Origin: JAVVHH01 sp965199665
Lineage (GTDB): Bacteria > Pseudomonadota > Alphaproteobacteria > Acetobacterales > Acetobacteraceae
Direction: 5' to 3'
DNA: 64,000 nucleotides
Assembly: GCA_965199665.1 (NCBI GenBank)
Contig: OZ241208.1
Coordinates: forward strand, 558,001-622,000
The stretch's first letter is position 1. The number at the start of each line of letters is the position of its first letter. Both the position numbers and the translations under genes were made by a program. Under the pieces are notes generated by a model. That model worked only from the letters and a program-made list of their open reading frames with translations, did no database searches and was not told the DNA's origin. Shown piece by piece: positions 1 to 9,942 of this stretch.

Positions 1-217
1 GGCGGACCTTGCCGGTCGCCGCATCGAGGCGGCCGCTTTCGACGCGGGCAATGGTGGGCACGAGCTTGTCGGGCGCGCGCCCGGGTAGCCGGGCTGCCGC
101 GGCAATAGCCGCGTCGCACTCTCCGAACGGCGATGGCGCCACCGCGACGGGGTCGGCCCAGGCCGCCGTGGCGACCGGGCCTGCGCCGAGCAGGAGAAGG
201 ACGGCAACGCGGCGCAT
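1..217 (-). CDS. Exported protein, N-terminal part only; possibly lytic transglycosylase-like
   Basis: Only the first 72 codons lie in the window; the gene runs off the left edge. It opens with an ATG at 217 and a clear signal peptide: MRR, a run of Val/Leu/Gly, then an Ala-rich cleavage zone near residue 21. The mature part contains IARVESGRLDAATGKVR at about residues 56-72. An ESGR motif at this position resembles the catalytic Glu region of SLT-type lytic transglycosylases, which cleave peptidoglycan in the periplasm. The rest of the domain is not visible, so this is tentative. It starts 2 bases after the stop of the acyl-CoA dehydrogenase gene on the same strand, so the two are probably co-transcribed. 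Confidence 0.45.
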   Translation of the reverse strand, partial: MRRVAVLLLLGAGPVATAAWADPVAVAPSPFGECDAAIAAAARLPGRAPDKLVPTIARVESGRLDAATGKVR

Positions 218-219
218 GG

Positions 220-1359
220 TCAGGCCGGGATCAAACCGCCCAGCCGGGCCAGAGCGGCCAGGTGGGTGTCGGTGTCGCCGAAGCCGCGCTCGATCATCGT
301 CATGCGCTTGAAGAAATGTCCCACCGCGTACTCCATGGTCACGCCAATCCCACCATGCATCTGCACGGCCTCGTGGCTGATGTGGCGACCGCTGCGTCCA
401 ATCTGGACTTTTGCCGCGTGCATGGCGCGCTGCCGCTCCACTGCCGTCTCATCTGCCGCCATCATTGTGGCGAAAATCGACATGGAGCGCGCCTGCTCGA
501 GACTAACATACATGTCCACGGTACGGTGCTGCAATGCCTGGTTGTCGCCGATCGGTTTTCCGAACTGTTTGCGGGTTTTGAGATAGTCCGTCGTCATGTC
601 CAGCATGGCGGACATCACGCCGACCGCTTCCGCCGCCAACCCTGCCAGGATCTCGTCCTGCACCCATTCCAGCGCGGGCAGTGCCTCGCCGGGGTCGCCG
701 AGCGCCTCGCCGGCGGCGCCGTCCAGCTCGATCTCGGCAGCGCGCATGCCGTCCTGCGTCGGGTAGCCGCGCCGGGAAATCCCGGGGCCGTTCGCATCGA
801 CCAGGAACAGGCCGATGCCGTGCCGGGCCCGTTCCTCGCCGGCGGTGCGCGCGGTGACCAACAGGGTGTCGGCCGAGTCGCCGTGCAGCACCAAGCTCTT
901 GGCGCCGCTCAGCTTCCAGCCGTCGCCGTCCCGCGTGGCCGTCGTCTTGACGTCGTTGAGGCTCCATCGGGATTGGCGCTCGACCTGAGCATAGGCCAGC
1001 ACGCGCTCGCCGGCGGCGATCTCCGGCACCAGGCGGGCGCGCTGTTCGGCGCTGGCGGCGCGGCGGAGCAGCGCGCCGCCCATGATGACGGTGGCGAGGT
1101 AGGGCTCGACGACCAGGCCGCGGCCGAACGCCTCCATCGCGATGGCGATCTCGACCGGGCCGCCGCCAAAGCCGCCATCCTCCTCGGAGAAGGGCAGGCC
1201 GAGCAGGCCCAGTTCGGCCATCTGCGCCCAGGCGGCGCGGCTCCAGCCGTCCGGTTCGGCCCGGTTGGCGCGGCGGGCGTCCGCGCCGTAGCGGTCGGCG
1301 ACGAAGCGGTCGACGCTATCCTTGAGCAGGCGCTGTTCGTCGGAAAGGTCGAAATCCAC
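220..1359 (-). CDS. Acyl-CoA dehydrogenase family protein
   Basis: A 379-residue FAD-dependent acyl-CoA dehydrogenase, which would catalyse alpha,beta-dehydrogenation of an acyl-CoA in fatty-acid or amino-acid degradation. The N-terminus (FDLSDEQRLLKDSVDRF) is the usual first helix of the family, and the C-terminal half carries the conserved HGGIGVTMEYAVGHFFKRM stretch. Length fits the family (about 380). I chose the GTG at 1359 because a good ribosome site (GGGGAGA) sits just upstream and family homology begins there. An ATG at 1494 would add 45 Arg/Pro-rich residues with no homology. The gene is divergent from accB across about 165 bases. Substrate chain length cannot be read from the sequence. 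Confidence 0.88.
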   Translation of the reverse strand: MDFDLSDEQRLLKDSVDRFVADRYGADARRANRAEPDGWSRAAWAQMAELGLLGLPFSEEDGGFGGGPVEIAIAMEAFGRGLVVEPYLATVIMGGALLRRAASAEQRARLVPEIAAGERVLAYAQVERQSRWSLNDVKTTATRDGDGWKLSGAKSLVLHGDSADTLLVTARTAGEERARHGIGLFLVDANGPGISRRGYPTQDGMRAAEIELDGAAGEALGDPGEALPALEWVQDEILAGLAAEAVGVMSAMLDMTTDYLKTRKQFGKPIGDNQALQHRTVDMYVSLEQARSMSIFATMMAADETAVERQRAMHAAKVQIGRSGRHISHEAVQMHGGIGVTMEYAVGHFFKRMTMIERGFGDTDTHLAALARLGGLIPA

Positions 1360-1526
1360 CGCGTTCTCCCCTGTCTCGCCGGTTGTTGCCGGTCGGCACA
1401 GGCCATAGACCATTCGGGCAGGCGGCGACATAGGGGCGGGGCCGGTCCGGCGGGGCCCTCTATGCCGGCGAATTGGACGGGCGGCAGCCCCCATGCTACG
1501 GCGCGAACAGCTTTGAAGGTCCCCCC

Positions 1527-1985
1527 ATGAGTCCGATCCCTTTCGATCCGGAGGCCATCCGGAGCCTCGCCACCATCCTGCGCGACGCCGGGCTGACGGA
1601 GATCGAGATCGTGGACGCCGATCGGCGCATCCGCCTCACGCGCGCCGCCGTGGCGGCCCCCTCCGCGCCAGCGTCCGCCCCGGCACAAGCCGCCGCCGTT
1701 ACCGCTGCGCCGACCCCGCCCGCCGCCGCACCGGCGGAGGAGGCGCTTCCCGCCGGAGCGATCACCAGCCCGATGGTGGGCGTCGCGTTCCTGTCGCCCG
1801 ACCCGAACAGCCAACCCTTCGTCAACCCTGGTCAGGCCGTTGCGGTCGGGCAGACGGTCATGCTGATCGAGGCCATGAAGACGTTCAACCAGATCAAAGC
1901 CACCAAGGCTGGCACGGTGGGCGCGATCATGGTCAGCAACGGGCAACCGGTCGAATACGGGCAGCCGCTGCTGGTCATCGAGTAG
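1527..1985 (+). CDS. accB: Acetyl-CoA carboxylase biotin carboxyl carrier protein
   Basis: A 152-residue BCCP subunit of acetyl-CoA carboxylase, which carries the biotin that shuttles carboxylate in the first step of fatty-acid synthesis. The N-terminal helix region (about 1-40) is followed by an Ala/Pro-rich linker (about 41-75) and a C-terminal biotinyl domain with EAMKTFNQI; Lys118 is the predicted biotinylation site. The motif reads EAMKTFN where E. coli has EAMKMMN, a tolerated change. The ATG at 1527 follows a GAAGGT ribosome site. accC starts 12 bases after its stop, giving the common accB-accC operon. Confidence 0.95.
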   Translation: MSPIPFDPEAIRSLATILRDAGLTEIEIVDADRRIRLTRAAVAAPSAPASAPAQAAAVTAAPTPPAAAPAEEALPAGAITSPMVGVAFLSPDPNSQPFVNPGQAVAVGQTVMLIEAMKTFNQIKATKAGTVGAIMVSNGQPVEYGQPLLVIE

Positions 1986-1997
1986 GGACCACACGGA

Positions 1998-3338
<1,341 letters not shown>

Positions 3339-3405
3339 CGAAAGCGTGGCGGGCCGAGACCGAATAGGTGTTGGCAGCGCGCGCCGCGCCCCGCAACATG
3401 GCGCC

Positions 3406-4095
3406 ATGTCGCGCCGAACGGTCGAGGTCACGCCGGAGCTGACGCTGCAAGCCTACCGCGTCGGCCTGTTTCCCATGGCCGAGACCCGGCGAGGCTCGCG
3501 GCTGTACTGGCTCGACCCCGAGCAGCGCGGCATCCTGCCGTTGGAAACCTTCCATATGCCGCGCCGGCTGCGGCGCACGGTGCTGTCCAACGAATACCGC
3601 GTGACGTCCAACCGGGCGTTCTCGGCCGTGATCGCCGGCTGTGCGGCGTCCGCGCCGGGCCGGGAGGACACCTGGATCAACCCGGACATCGAGCGGCTGT
3701 TCGCCGATCTGCACCGGCAGGGCTATGCCCATTCGGTCGAGTGCTGGCAGGGGGATCTGCTCGTCGGCGGGCTGTATGGCGTCTCGCTCGGCGGCGTATT
3801 CTTCGGCGAAAGCATGTTCAGCACGGCGCGCGACGCGTCCAAGGTCGCGTTGGTGCACCTGGTGGCGCGGATGCGGCTGGGCGGCTTCGTTCTGCTCGAT
3901 ACGCAATTCGTGACCAGCCACCTGGCACAATTCGGTGCCGTCGAAGTGCCGCGCGATACGTATAAGGCGATGCTGGCGACGGCGGTGCAGGTGCAGGGAC
4001 GATGGCTCACAGAGCCGGACGCCGAGGCGTTCGAGGCCGAGATCAAGGCGATGTCACATCCGTCGCCGCTCGACCCGGTGCCGGATCCGGCGTGA
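3406..4095 (+). CDS. aat: Leucyl/phenylalanyl-tRNA-protein transferase
   Basis: A 229-residue Aat enzyme, which transfers Leu or Phe from aminoacyl-tRNA to the N-terminal Arg/Lys of proteins and so marks them for ClpS/ClpAP degradation (N-degron pathway). Family signatures include QAYRVGLFPMAE near the start, YWLDPEQRGILPL, the NREFxxV-like SNRAFSAVIAGCA, ETWINP in the form DTWINPDI, and GGLYGVSLGGVFFGESMFS. The start is the ATG at 3406; a longer in-frame start would add 20 non-homologous residues. The stop overlaps the next ATG by one base (TGATG), so the small exported protein downstream is translationally coupled to it. Confidence 0.95.
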   Translation: MSRRTVEVTPELTLQAYRVGLFPMAETRRGSRLYWLDPEQRGILPLETFHMPRRLRRTVLSNEYRVTSNRAFSAVIAGCAASAPGREDTWINPDIERLFADLHRQGYAHSVECWQGDLLVGGLYGVSLGGVFFGESMFSTARDASKVALVHLVARMRLGGFVLLDTQFVTSHLAQFGAVEVPRDTYKAMLATAVQVQGRWLTEPDAEAFEAEIKAMSHPSPLDPVPDPA

Positions 4096-4682
4096 TGCGC
4101 GCCGCCCTGGTCGGTTTCGGCGCGCTGCTCGCCGGCACGGCGGCCGCGCAACCGGCGGTGCCGACGGTTCCCACGAGCGACGTGACGGTCACCTACCGGA
4201 TCGAAGGCGGCATCCGCGAGGCAGTGCCCGGCGGCCTGCCGCCGACGGTAACGCTGCGGTGGGACGCGGCGCGGCAGCGTTTGCGGGTGGAGGCGCCGGG
4301 CCGCAGCCAGGTCTTGCAGGTCGATCTGGCCGCGCCGCGGGCCCAGTTGCTGGACACGGCGCTGCACGGGGTGATCACCTTGCCGATCCGACCCGGCGAC
4401 GTTTCGCCCATCACGCTGCGCGACGCGCGGCTGACCCGGCGGGGCCAGGCGGTGGTTGCCGGGTTGCCCTGCACGGAATACGACGTGGCGGCCAAACGCG
4501 GCACCGGGACGGTATGCCTGACCGGCGATGGCGTGGCGTTGCGCGGCGCCGGCAATGCCGATGGCCGTCGGGGCAGCTTCGAGGCGCTCACCGTGGCGGC
4601 CGGGCCGGTGCCGCCCGGCGCGTTCGAGGTGCCGCCCGGCACGATGCGCCTCGCCATCCCCGGGCTCGCTCAGTTCCGATGA
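4095..4682 (+). CDS. Exported protein of unknown function, tandem paralogue 1
   Basis: A 195-residue predicted periplasmic protein. It has a short signal peptide (MRAALVGFGALLAGTAAAQP, cleavage after AAA/AQ) and then a compact beta-rich region beginning DVTVTYRIEGG. It contains two cysteines, in GLPCTEYDV and TVCLTGDG, about 22 residues apart. The same landmarks (DVxVTY, HGVITLP, GLxCTE, CxTxDGV, and a FEVP/FTIP stretch near the end) recur in the next gene, so the two are diverged tandem paralogues. The layout loosely resembles DUF4412-like exported proteins, but I do not recognise a defined function. It overlaps aat by 1 base upstream and the next gene by 4 bases (ATGA). Confidence 0.8.
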   Translation: MRAALVGFGALLAGTAAAQPAVPTVPTSDVTVTYRIEGGIREAVPGGLPPTVTLRWDAARQRLRVEAPGRSQVLQVDLAAPRAQLLDTALHGVITLPIRPGDVSPITLRDARLTRRGQAVVAGLPCTEYDVAAKRGTGTVCLTGDGVALRGAGNADGRRGSFEALTVAAGPVPPGAFEVPPGTMRLAIPGLAQFR

Positions 4683-5239
4683 AACGGGCCGTCGCCGCGC
4701 TGATCGTCCTGGCGGCGCCTGCCTTGGCCGACGAGCGGCCCGTGATCCGCCCGACCCGCGACGTGGACGTCACCTACGTCGCCACCGTGGGCGGCACGGC
4801 CGTGAAGCAGCGCACGCGGACGGCCGCGAACGCCGGATTGGTGCGGATCGATACGCCGTCGCCGGGCCTCTACATGATCGTCCACCGCGACGCCCACACC
4901 ATGGACATGGTCAGCCAGGCCGATCGCGGCGTGATCCAATTGCCGTACGATCCTGCGCGGGCCGGCGGAGCGGCGGAGAACGCCACCTACCGGCGGCTCG
5001 GGACCGATACGGTCGACGGGCTGGCCTGCACCGAGTGGGCGACGACGGACAACGCCGGCCGTGCGGTCGCCGCCTGTTTTACCGCCGACGGCGTGCTGCT
5101 GCGGGCCCGCGTGGGAGCGACCACGCTCGTTCAGGCCACCGCAGTCATTTACGGGCCGCTCGCACCCTCCATATTCACCATACCGGCGGATTACACGCGC
5201 CGCGCCGCGCCGTCGCCACGAGGGGAGGAGCGCCGATGA
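4679..5239 (+). CDS. Exported protein of unknown function, tandem paralogue 2
   Basis: A 186-residue predicted periplasmic protein with signal peptide MKRAVAALIVLAAPALA. The mature part starts near DERPVIRPTRDVDVTYVAT and runs parallel to the preceding gene: RGVIQLPYDP, GLACTEWATT, VAACFTADGV and SIFTIPADY. The two cysteines are in equivalent positions, which suggests a conserved disulfide or redox pair. Start and stop overlap both neighbours by 4 bases (ATGA), so this protein, its paralogue and the haem-membrane protein downstream are probably made in fixed ratio. The function is unknown. A role as an extracytoplasmic partner of the membrane protein is inferred from gene coupling only. Confidence 0.8.
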   Translation: MKRAVAALIVLAAPALADERPVIRPTRDVDVTYVATVGGTAVKQRTRTAANAGLVRIDTPSPGLYMIVHRDAHTMDMVSQADRGVIQLPYDPARAGGAAENATYRRLGTDTVDGLACTEWATTDNAGRAVAACFTADGVLLRARVGATTLVQATAVIYGPLAPSIFTIPADYTRRAAPSPRGEERR

Positions 5240-6519
5240 GCCAGGTCACCGCGTCCAAGCGAATGCCTCCAGCCAAGGCAGCCGGCCCCATGGCCTGGGC
5301 GCCGTGGACCGATAAGAAGGGCCGGTTCGATCGCACCCGCGCCATCACCTTCGGCCTGTTGCTGCTGCCGATCGCCGCGCTGGCGATCCGCGCCACTGCC
5401 GGCGTGCTTGGCGCGCGGCCGCTGAACGCTGCGATCCACAGCACGGGCTTCTGGGCGGTGGTGTGCCTGGTCGCCTCGCTCATGGTCAGCCCGGCCAAGG
5501 CGATCTTCAACCTGCCGCACATCGTGGTGTTGCGGCGCATGATCGGCAACGCGGCGCTGGCCTACGCGCTGCTGCACCTCTTGCTCTACTGTGCCGACCA
5601 GAACTGGCACGCGCTGACCATCGTGGCCGAGATCGCCAAGCGCTTCTATCTCACGGTCGGGCTGGTCGCCCTGATCGGCCTGGCCGTGCTGGGCGCCACC
5701 TCGACCGACGGAGCCATCCGGCGCATGGGCGCGCGCTGGAAGCGGCTGCACAAGCTGGCCTACGGCATCGCGGCGCTGACGTTGTTCCACTTCACCCTGC
5801 AGACCAAGGCGGACGTTTCGGTCCCGCTATTGTTCGTCGGCGTGTTCATCTGGCTGATGGTCTGGCGCCAGATGCCGGTCGGGCGGGACCGCAGCATCGG
5901 CGGCCTGCTGGTCATCGGCGTCGCGGCGGCGGCGCTGACGCTGGTGACGGAATATCTCTGGTATCGCTTCGGCACGCGGATCGATCCGGCCAAGATCCTG
6001 CTCGCGGAGACCGACGTGACGTTCGGCTTCGGCCCTACCGACATGGTGCTCCTGAGCGGATTGCTGGCGGCGGCCGGGCTCGGGTTGCGGCGGGCCTCGC
6101 AGGGGTCATGGGGCGATCGGGCGGCGTTCTGGGTCGTGTTGTTCGCGTCGGGGGCGCTGTTCAACGAGCTGATCGTGGTCGTTTTCGGCATCGACCGCTT
6201 TCTCGAGCCCGGCGACTGGAGCTTCTTGTGGCAGGATCTGGCCTGGGCTGCGCTGCTCGGGGTGTTGGGATTCCTGCACTGGCGGCGGCGCGGATCCGGC
6301 CAGGTGCTGGAGGTCGACGCGCTGGCAATATGCTGCATCGCCTATCAAGTCACCCGGCTGCTGAGCCTCACCGCGGCGCCCGAACTGGTGCTGGCGGCCG
6401 CGATCGTCGGGCTATGGGCGGTGCTGGCCTGGCAAACCTGGCGGGAGACCAAGCTGGCGGCGCTCGGCCTGCTACCGCTCGCCGCGCTGCTGGTCTACGG
6501 GGTGACCGCCCCCGTTTGA
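5236..6519 (+). CDS. MsrQ/ferric-reductase-like haem membrane protein with extra C-terminal membrane domain
   Basis: A 427-residue polytopic inner-membrane protein. Residues about 30-220 match the MsrQ (YedZ) ferric-reductase-like fold: about six membrane segments, histidines in ALLHLLLYC, RLHKLAYGI and LFHFTLQ suitable for b-haem ligation, and the family stretch KRFYLTVGLVALIGL followed by ATSTDGAIRRMGARWKRLHK. MsrQ proteins are normally about 200 residues; here another roughly 200 residues add about five more membrane segments (VIGVAAAALTLVTEYLWY, LLSGLLAAAGLGL, VVLFASGALFNELIVVV and others). No msrP lies next to it; a MsrP-like gene lies 51 kb away with its own cytochrome. Its ATG overlaps the preceding stop (ATGA). 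Likely role: electron transfer from quinone to a periplasmic acceptor. Confidence 0.75.
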   Translation: MSQVTASKRMPPAKAAGPMAWAPWTDKKGRFDRTRAITFGLLLLPIAALAIRATAGVLGARPLNAAIHSTGFWAVVCLVASLMVSPAKAIFNLPHIVVLRRMIGNAALAYALLHLLLYCADQNWHALTIVAEIAKRFYLTVGLVALIGLAVLGATSTDGAIRRMGARWKRLHKLAYGIAALTLFHFTLQTKADVSVPLLFVGVFIWLMVWRQMPVGRDRSIGGLLVIGVAAAALTLVTEYLWYRFGTRIDPAKILLAETDVTFGFGPTDMVLLSGLLAAAGLGLRRASQGSWGDRAAFWVVLFASGALFNELIVVVFGIDRFLEPGDWSFLWQDLAWAALLGVLGFLHWRRRGSGQVLEVDALAICCIAYQVTRLLSLTAAPELVLAAAIVGLWAVLAWQTWRETKLAALGLLPLAALLVYGVTAPV

Positions 6520-6530
6520 GGTTCGGCTGG

Positions 6531-6998
6531 TCAGGCGAGCGCCGCGGCCGCTTCGCGGACCTCGGCGGCGTGACCGGGCACCTTGACCTTGCGCCAGACG
6601 CGGGCGACGCGCCCGGCCGCATCGATCAACACGGTGCTGCGGTCGATCCCCATGTAGGTCTTGCCATACATCGATTTCTCGACCCAGGCGCCGTAGGCCT
6701 CCACCACCGTCCCGTCGACGTCGGAGGCCAGCGGGAAAGTCAGGCCGTATTTCGCGGCGAACTTCTCCAGCGCGGGGACCGGGTCCTTCGACACGCCGAT
6801 CACCGTCAGTCCGGCTCCGGAGAAGTCGGTCAACGCGTCCTGGAACGCCTGCGCCTCCTTGGTGCAGCCCGGCGTGTCGGCCTTGGGATAGAAGTAGAGC
6901 ACGATCGGCTTACCCGCGAAGTCGGCGAGGCGCACGTGGTGGCCGCCGGTGGCGGGCAGGTCGAAAACGGGCGCCGGGTCGTTGACTGCGATGCTCAA
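6531..6998 (-). CDS. bcp: Thioredoxin-dependent peroxiredoxin, BCP family
   Basis: A 155-residue BCP/PrxQ-type peroxiredoxin that reduces hydrogen peroxide and organic hydroperoxides in the cytoplasm. The peroxidatic Cys45 lies in YFYPKADTPGCTKEAQAF. The resolving Cys found five residues later in E. coli Bcp is absent (Gln at that place) and no other Cys is present, so it behaves as a 1-Cys type. The rest (VIGVSKDPVPALEKFAAKYGLTFPL and YMGIDRSTVLIDAAGRV) is typical. Its ATG overlaps the glnE stop by 4 bases, so it is the downstream partner of glnE. It converges on the MsrQ-like gene with only 11 bases between. Confidence 0.95.
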   Translation of the reverse strand: MSIAVNDPAPVFDLPATGGHHVRLADFAGKPIVLYFYPKADTPGCTKEAQAFQDALTDFSGAGLTVIGVSKDPVPALEKFAAKYGLTFPLASDVDGTVVEAYGAWVEKSMYGKTYMGIDRSTVLIDAAGRVARVWRKVKVPGHAAEVREAAAALA

Positions 6999-9895
6999 GC
7001 GATGTCTCCCACGAGGGAACGAAAGGCGCGGCCGACCTCGTCGGCGGTGCGGTCCATCCTGGCGCGTAGCGCGGTCAGGTCAAGCTCGCCCACGGCATGC
7101 AGCAGCGACGCGGCCGCGGCCGCGGGCAAATCGTCCGTGGTGCGCCCGACCAGGATGCGCAGCATGCTCTGGATCGTGCGCCAGAGCCGGTCGGCCTCGC
7201 GCAGATCCCGCGCCGCGGCTTCCGGGATCGCGCCCGCGGCTGCGAGATAGGCCAGCGCGTCCGCCGTGTGTTGGGTGTCGGGCGGGACGCCGCCGGTCAG
7301 CAGCAGCGTCTGCGCGACGAACTCGACGTCCACGATGCCGCCCAGCCGGAGCTTCACGTCCCATGGGCCGGTCGGCGGGTGCTCGCGCAGCAGCCGCGCC
7401 CGCATCTGCGCCGCGTCCGCCCGGGTCTGCGACGCCGGTTGCGGGTGGGCCATCGCCTCGGCGATCGCCGCGGTCACGGCGCGGCCTACCACCTCGCCGC
7501 CGGCGACCACGCGGGCGCGGGTCAGTGCCATCCGCTCCCAGGTCCAGGCCTCCCCGGCGTGGTAACGGCGGAACGCTTCCAACGACACGGCAACCGGGCC
7601 TTTGCTGCCGGAAGGGCGCAGCCGCATGTCCACGGGATACAGCGGCCCGTCGGCGCCGGGGGCGGTCAGCGCGGCGACGAAGGCGTGGGCGGCGCGGATG
7701 AACCAGGTTGGCGCCGGCAGCCGGCCACCGGTTGCGCCGGGCCGCCCCTCGCTCTCCGCGACGTCCGGCGGGTGGTCGTAGATAAGCATCAGGTCGAGGT
7801 CCGACCCGGCCATCATCTCGCGGCTGCCCGCCTTGCCGAGCGCGACCACCGCCATCGCGCCGCCGGGCACGCTGCCATATCGCCCGGCATGGTCGGCCAG
7901 CACGGCGTCCAGCAACGCGGCGAGTGCGGCGTCGGCCAGCGCGGTGCGGGCCCGCCCGGCCGCTTCCACCGCCAGCCAACCCTCCATCTGACCCACGCAC
8001 AACCGGAATTCCTCCGCCCGCACCAGCGCGCGGGTGAGCGACACGACGTCCTCCAACGAGCGGGCATCGGCGAGGCGGGCCTGCAGCAGCGCGCGCGGGG
8101 CCGGCTCCGCCGCGTCGGGCTGCAGCAATCCCTCCAGCGCGGCGGGCACGGTGGACAGGTGCTCGGCCAGCGAGGGCGCGGCGCCCAGCACGGCCGCGAT
8201 ACGATGGAGCAGCGCCGGGTTCCGCTGCAGGGTGGACAGGATCTGCACCCCCGCCGGCAGCCGCTGCAGCATGCCGTCGAACCGCATAAAGGCCGCGTCG
8301 GCATCGGCCTGCGCCGCGAGCGCGGCCAGCAAGGCCGGCAGCACGGCATCCAGCAGTTCGCGCGAGCGGGTCGACCGCAGCGCCCGCAGCCGGCCGGATC
8401 GCCACGACCGCAGCGCAGCGATGATGCCGGACGTGTTGCGGAAGCCGAGCGCCGCCAGTGTGGCCACCGTGGCTTGCGGATCGTCGATCCCGCTGAGGTC
8501 GAGCGGTATGGCATCCGGCGGCGGTTCCGGCACCGCCTCGAACACCTCCGCGTAGCGCTGCCGCACGCGGGCCAGGTGCGGCGCCAGCCCGGCGGCGAAG
8601 GCGGTCGCGTCCGTGCAGCCCATGAACACGGCGAACCGCTCCAGCTCATCCGGCTTGCTCGGGATCGCATGGGTCTGCCGGTCGGCCACCATTTGCAGCC
8701 GATGCTCGACCCGGCGGAGCACGCGGTAGGCCACGGTGAGCTCGGCGGCGGCGCGGCGGCCGAGCTTGCCCGCGGCGACCAGGCTGCGCAGGGCGCCGAG
8801 CGTGGTGGGCGCGCGCAACGCCGGGTCGCGCCCGCCCCAGACCAGCAGCAGCGTTTGCGCGATGAACTCGATCTCGCGGATGCCGCCCCGCCCGAGTTTG
8901 ACGTCCAGCCCGGCGATCGCGACCACGCCGCCGAGCCCCCGGTGCTGGTCGATGCGCCGCTTCATGGCGTGGATGTCGGCAATGGCGGCGAAGTCCAGCA
9001 CGCGGCGCCAGATGAAGGGGCGGATCTGCTGCAGGAAGTCGTGCCCGCGGGCGAGGTCGCCGGCCAGCGGGCGCGCCTTGATCATGGCGGCGCGCTCCCA
9101 ATTCTGGCCCATGCTTTCGTAGTAGGCGAGCGCGGCCGGCAGGGCGACGACCGGGGGCGTGGCGGCCGGATCGGGGCGCAGGCGTAAATCGGTGCGGAAC
9201 ACGTAGCCGTTCGCGTCCCTGGCCTCCAAAATGTTGACCAGATTGCGTGCCAATCGCGTTGTACTGCCGCCGAGCCCGTCCCGGTCGGGCTGGGCGGCAG
9301 GGTCGATGAACAGGATGAGGTCGATATCGCTCGAGTAGTTCAGTTCGCCGGCGCCCAGTTTGCCCATGCCCAGCACGATCAGCCCGCTGTCGCGCCCGGG
9401 GTCGGCCGGGTCGGCGACCGCCAGCTCGCCGGCCTCGGCCGCCTGGAGCAACAGATGGTCGATCGCCTTGCGCACGGCGGTCTCGGCCAGGGCGGACAGG
9501 GCGGCCGTCACCTTCGCCAGGGTCCACAGCCCGCCCAGGTCGGCCAGGGCGCAGATCAGCGCGACCCGGCGCTTGGCCTCCCGCAACTGCGCAGCCACGA
9601 TCGCGCGGGGGCGGGACGGGGCCAACGCGTCCAGCCCGGCCATTGCGTCGCGCAGCGCGGCGTCCGGCCCGGCCTCCCACAGGGCGAGCGCGGTGCCCTG
9701 CTCGCGCACCAGGAGGTCGGCGAGGTAGGGGCTGCCACCGCCGGCCGCCTCCAGCATGCGCCGGCCGGCGGGGGCGGCCACGACCGCCCGCGCCGCACCC
9801 GCCTGCGCTGGGTCGCCCGCCTCGGCGAAGCGTTCCACCAGCCGCGCGGCTGCGGCGGGGTCGGCCGGGTCGGGCCAGGGGGCGAGCTGCGGCAT
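6995..9895 (-). CDS. glnE: Bifunctional glutamine synthetase adenylyltransferase/deadenylyltransferase
   Basis: A 966-residue GlnE that adenylylates and deadenylylates glutamine synthetase in response to PII and glutamine. Two nucleotidyltransferase-fold domains are visible: the N-terminal adenylyl-removing domain with GMGKLGAGELNYSSDIDL near residues 175-193, and the C-terminal adenylyltransferase domain with ALGKAGSREMMAGSDLDL near residue 690. Helical regions follow each, including GGIREIEFIAQTLLL and GGIVDVEFVAQTLLL, the paired PII-response helical signatures. Length matches the family (about 950). It is divergent from the AsmA-like gene and overlaps bcp by 4 bases at its 3' end. Confidence 0.97.
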   Translation of the reverse strand: MPQLAPWPDPADPAAAARLVERFAEAGDPAQAGAARAVVAAPAGRRMLEAAGGGSPYLADLLVREQGTALALWEAGPDAALRDAMAGLDALAPSRPRAIVAAQLREAKRRVALICALADLGGLWTLAKVTAALSALAETAVRKAIDHLLLQAAEAGELAVADPADPGRDSGLIVLGMGKLGAGELNYSSDIDLILFIDPAAQPDRDGLGGSTTRLARNLVNILEARDANGYVFRTDLRLRPDPAATPPVVALPAALAYYESMGQNWERAAMIKARPLAGDLARGHDFLQQIRPFIWRRVLDFAAIADIHAMKRRIDQHRGLGGVVAIAGLDVKLGRGGIREIEFIAQTLLLVWGGRDPALRAPTTLGALRSLVAAGKLGRRAAAELTVAYRVLRRVEHRLQMVADRQTHAIPSKPDELERFAVFMGCTDATAFAAGLAPHLARVRQRYAEVFEAVPEPPPDAIPLDLSGIDDPQATVATLAALGFRNTSGIIAALRSWRSGRLRALRSTRSRELLDAVLPALLAALAAQADADAAFMRFDGMLQRLPAGVQILSTLQRNPALLHRIAAVLGAAPSLAEHLSTVPAALEGLLQPDAAEPAPRALLQARLADARSLEDVVSLTRALVRAEEFRLCVGQMEGWLAVEAAGRARTALADAALAALLDAVLADHAGRYGSVPGGAMAVVALGKAGSREMMAGSDLDLMLIYDHPPDVAESEGRPGATGGRLPAPTWFIRAAHAFVAALTAPGADGPLYPVDMRLRPSGSKGPVAVSLEAFRRYHAGEAWTWERMALTRARVVAGGEVVGRAVTAAIAEAMAHPQPASQTRADAAQMRARLLREHPPTGPWDVKLRLGGIVDVEFVAQTLLLTGGVPPDTQHTADALAYLAAAGAIPEAAARDLREADRLWRTIQSMLRILVGRTTDDLPAAAAASLLHAVGELDLTALRARMDRTADEVGRAFRSLVGDIA

Positions 9896-9942
9896 CGGTC
9901 GGCAGCGTGAGCGTTGCGGGCGAGACGCGTCAACCGGGCGCG

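Noticed and set aside
133..1530. Long open frame on the plus strand opposite the acyl-CoA dehydrogenase gene
   Set aside because: Composition is His/Arg/Gly-rich with no family resemblance; it mirrors the codon bias of the real minus-strand gene.
7097..9187. A 696-codon plus-strand frame opposite glnE
   Set aside because: It is antisense to a fully recognisable GlnE and has low-complexity, non-homologous sequence, an artefact of high GC.
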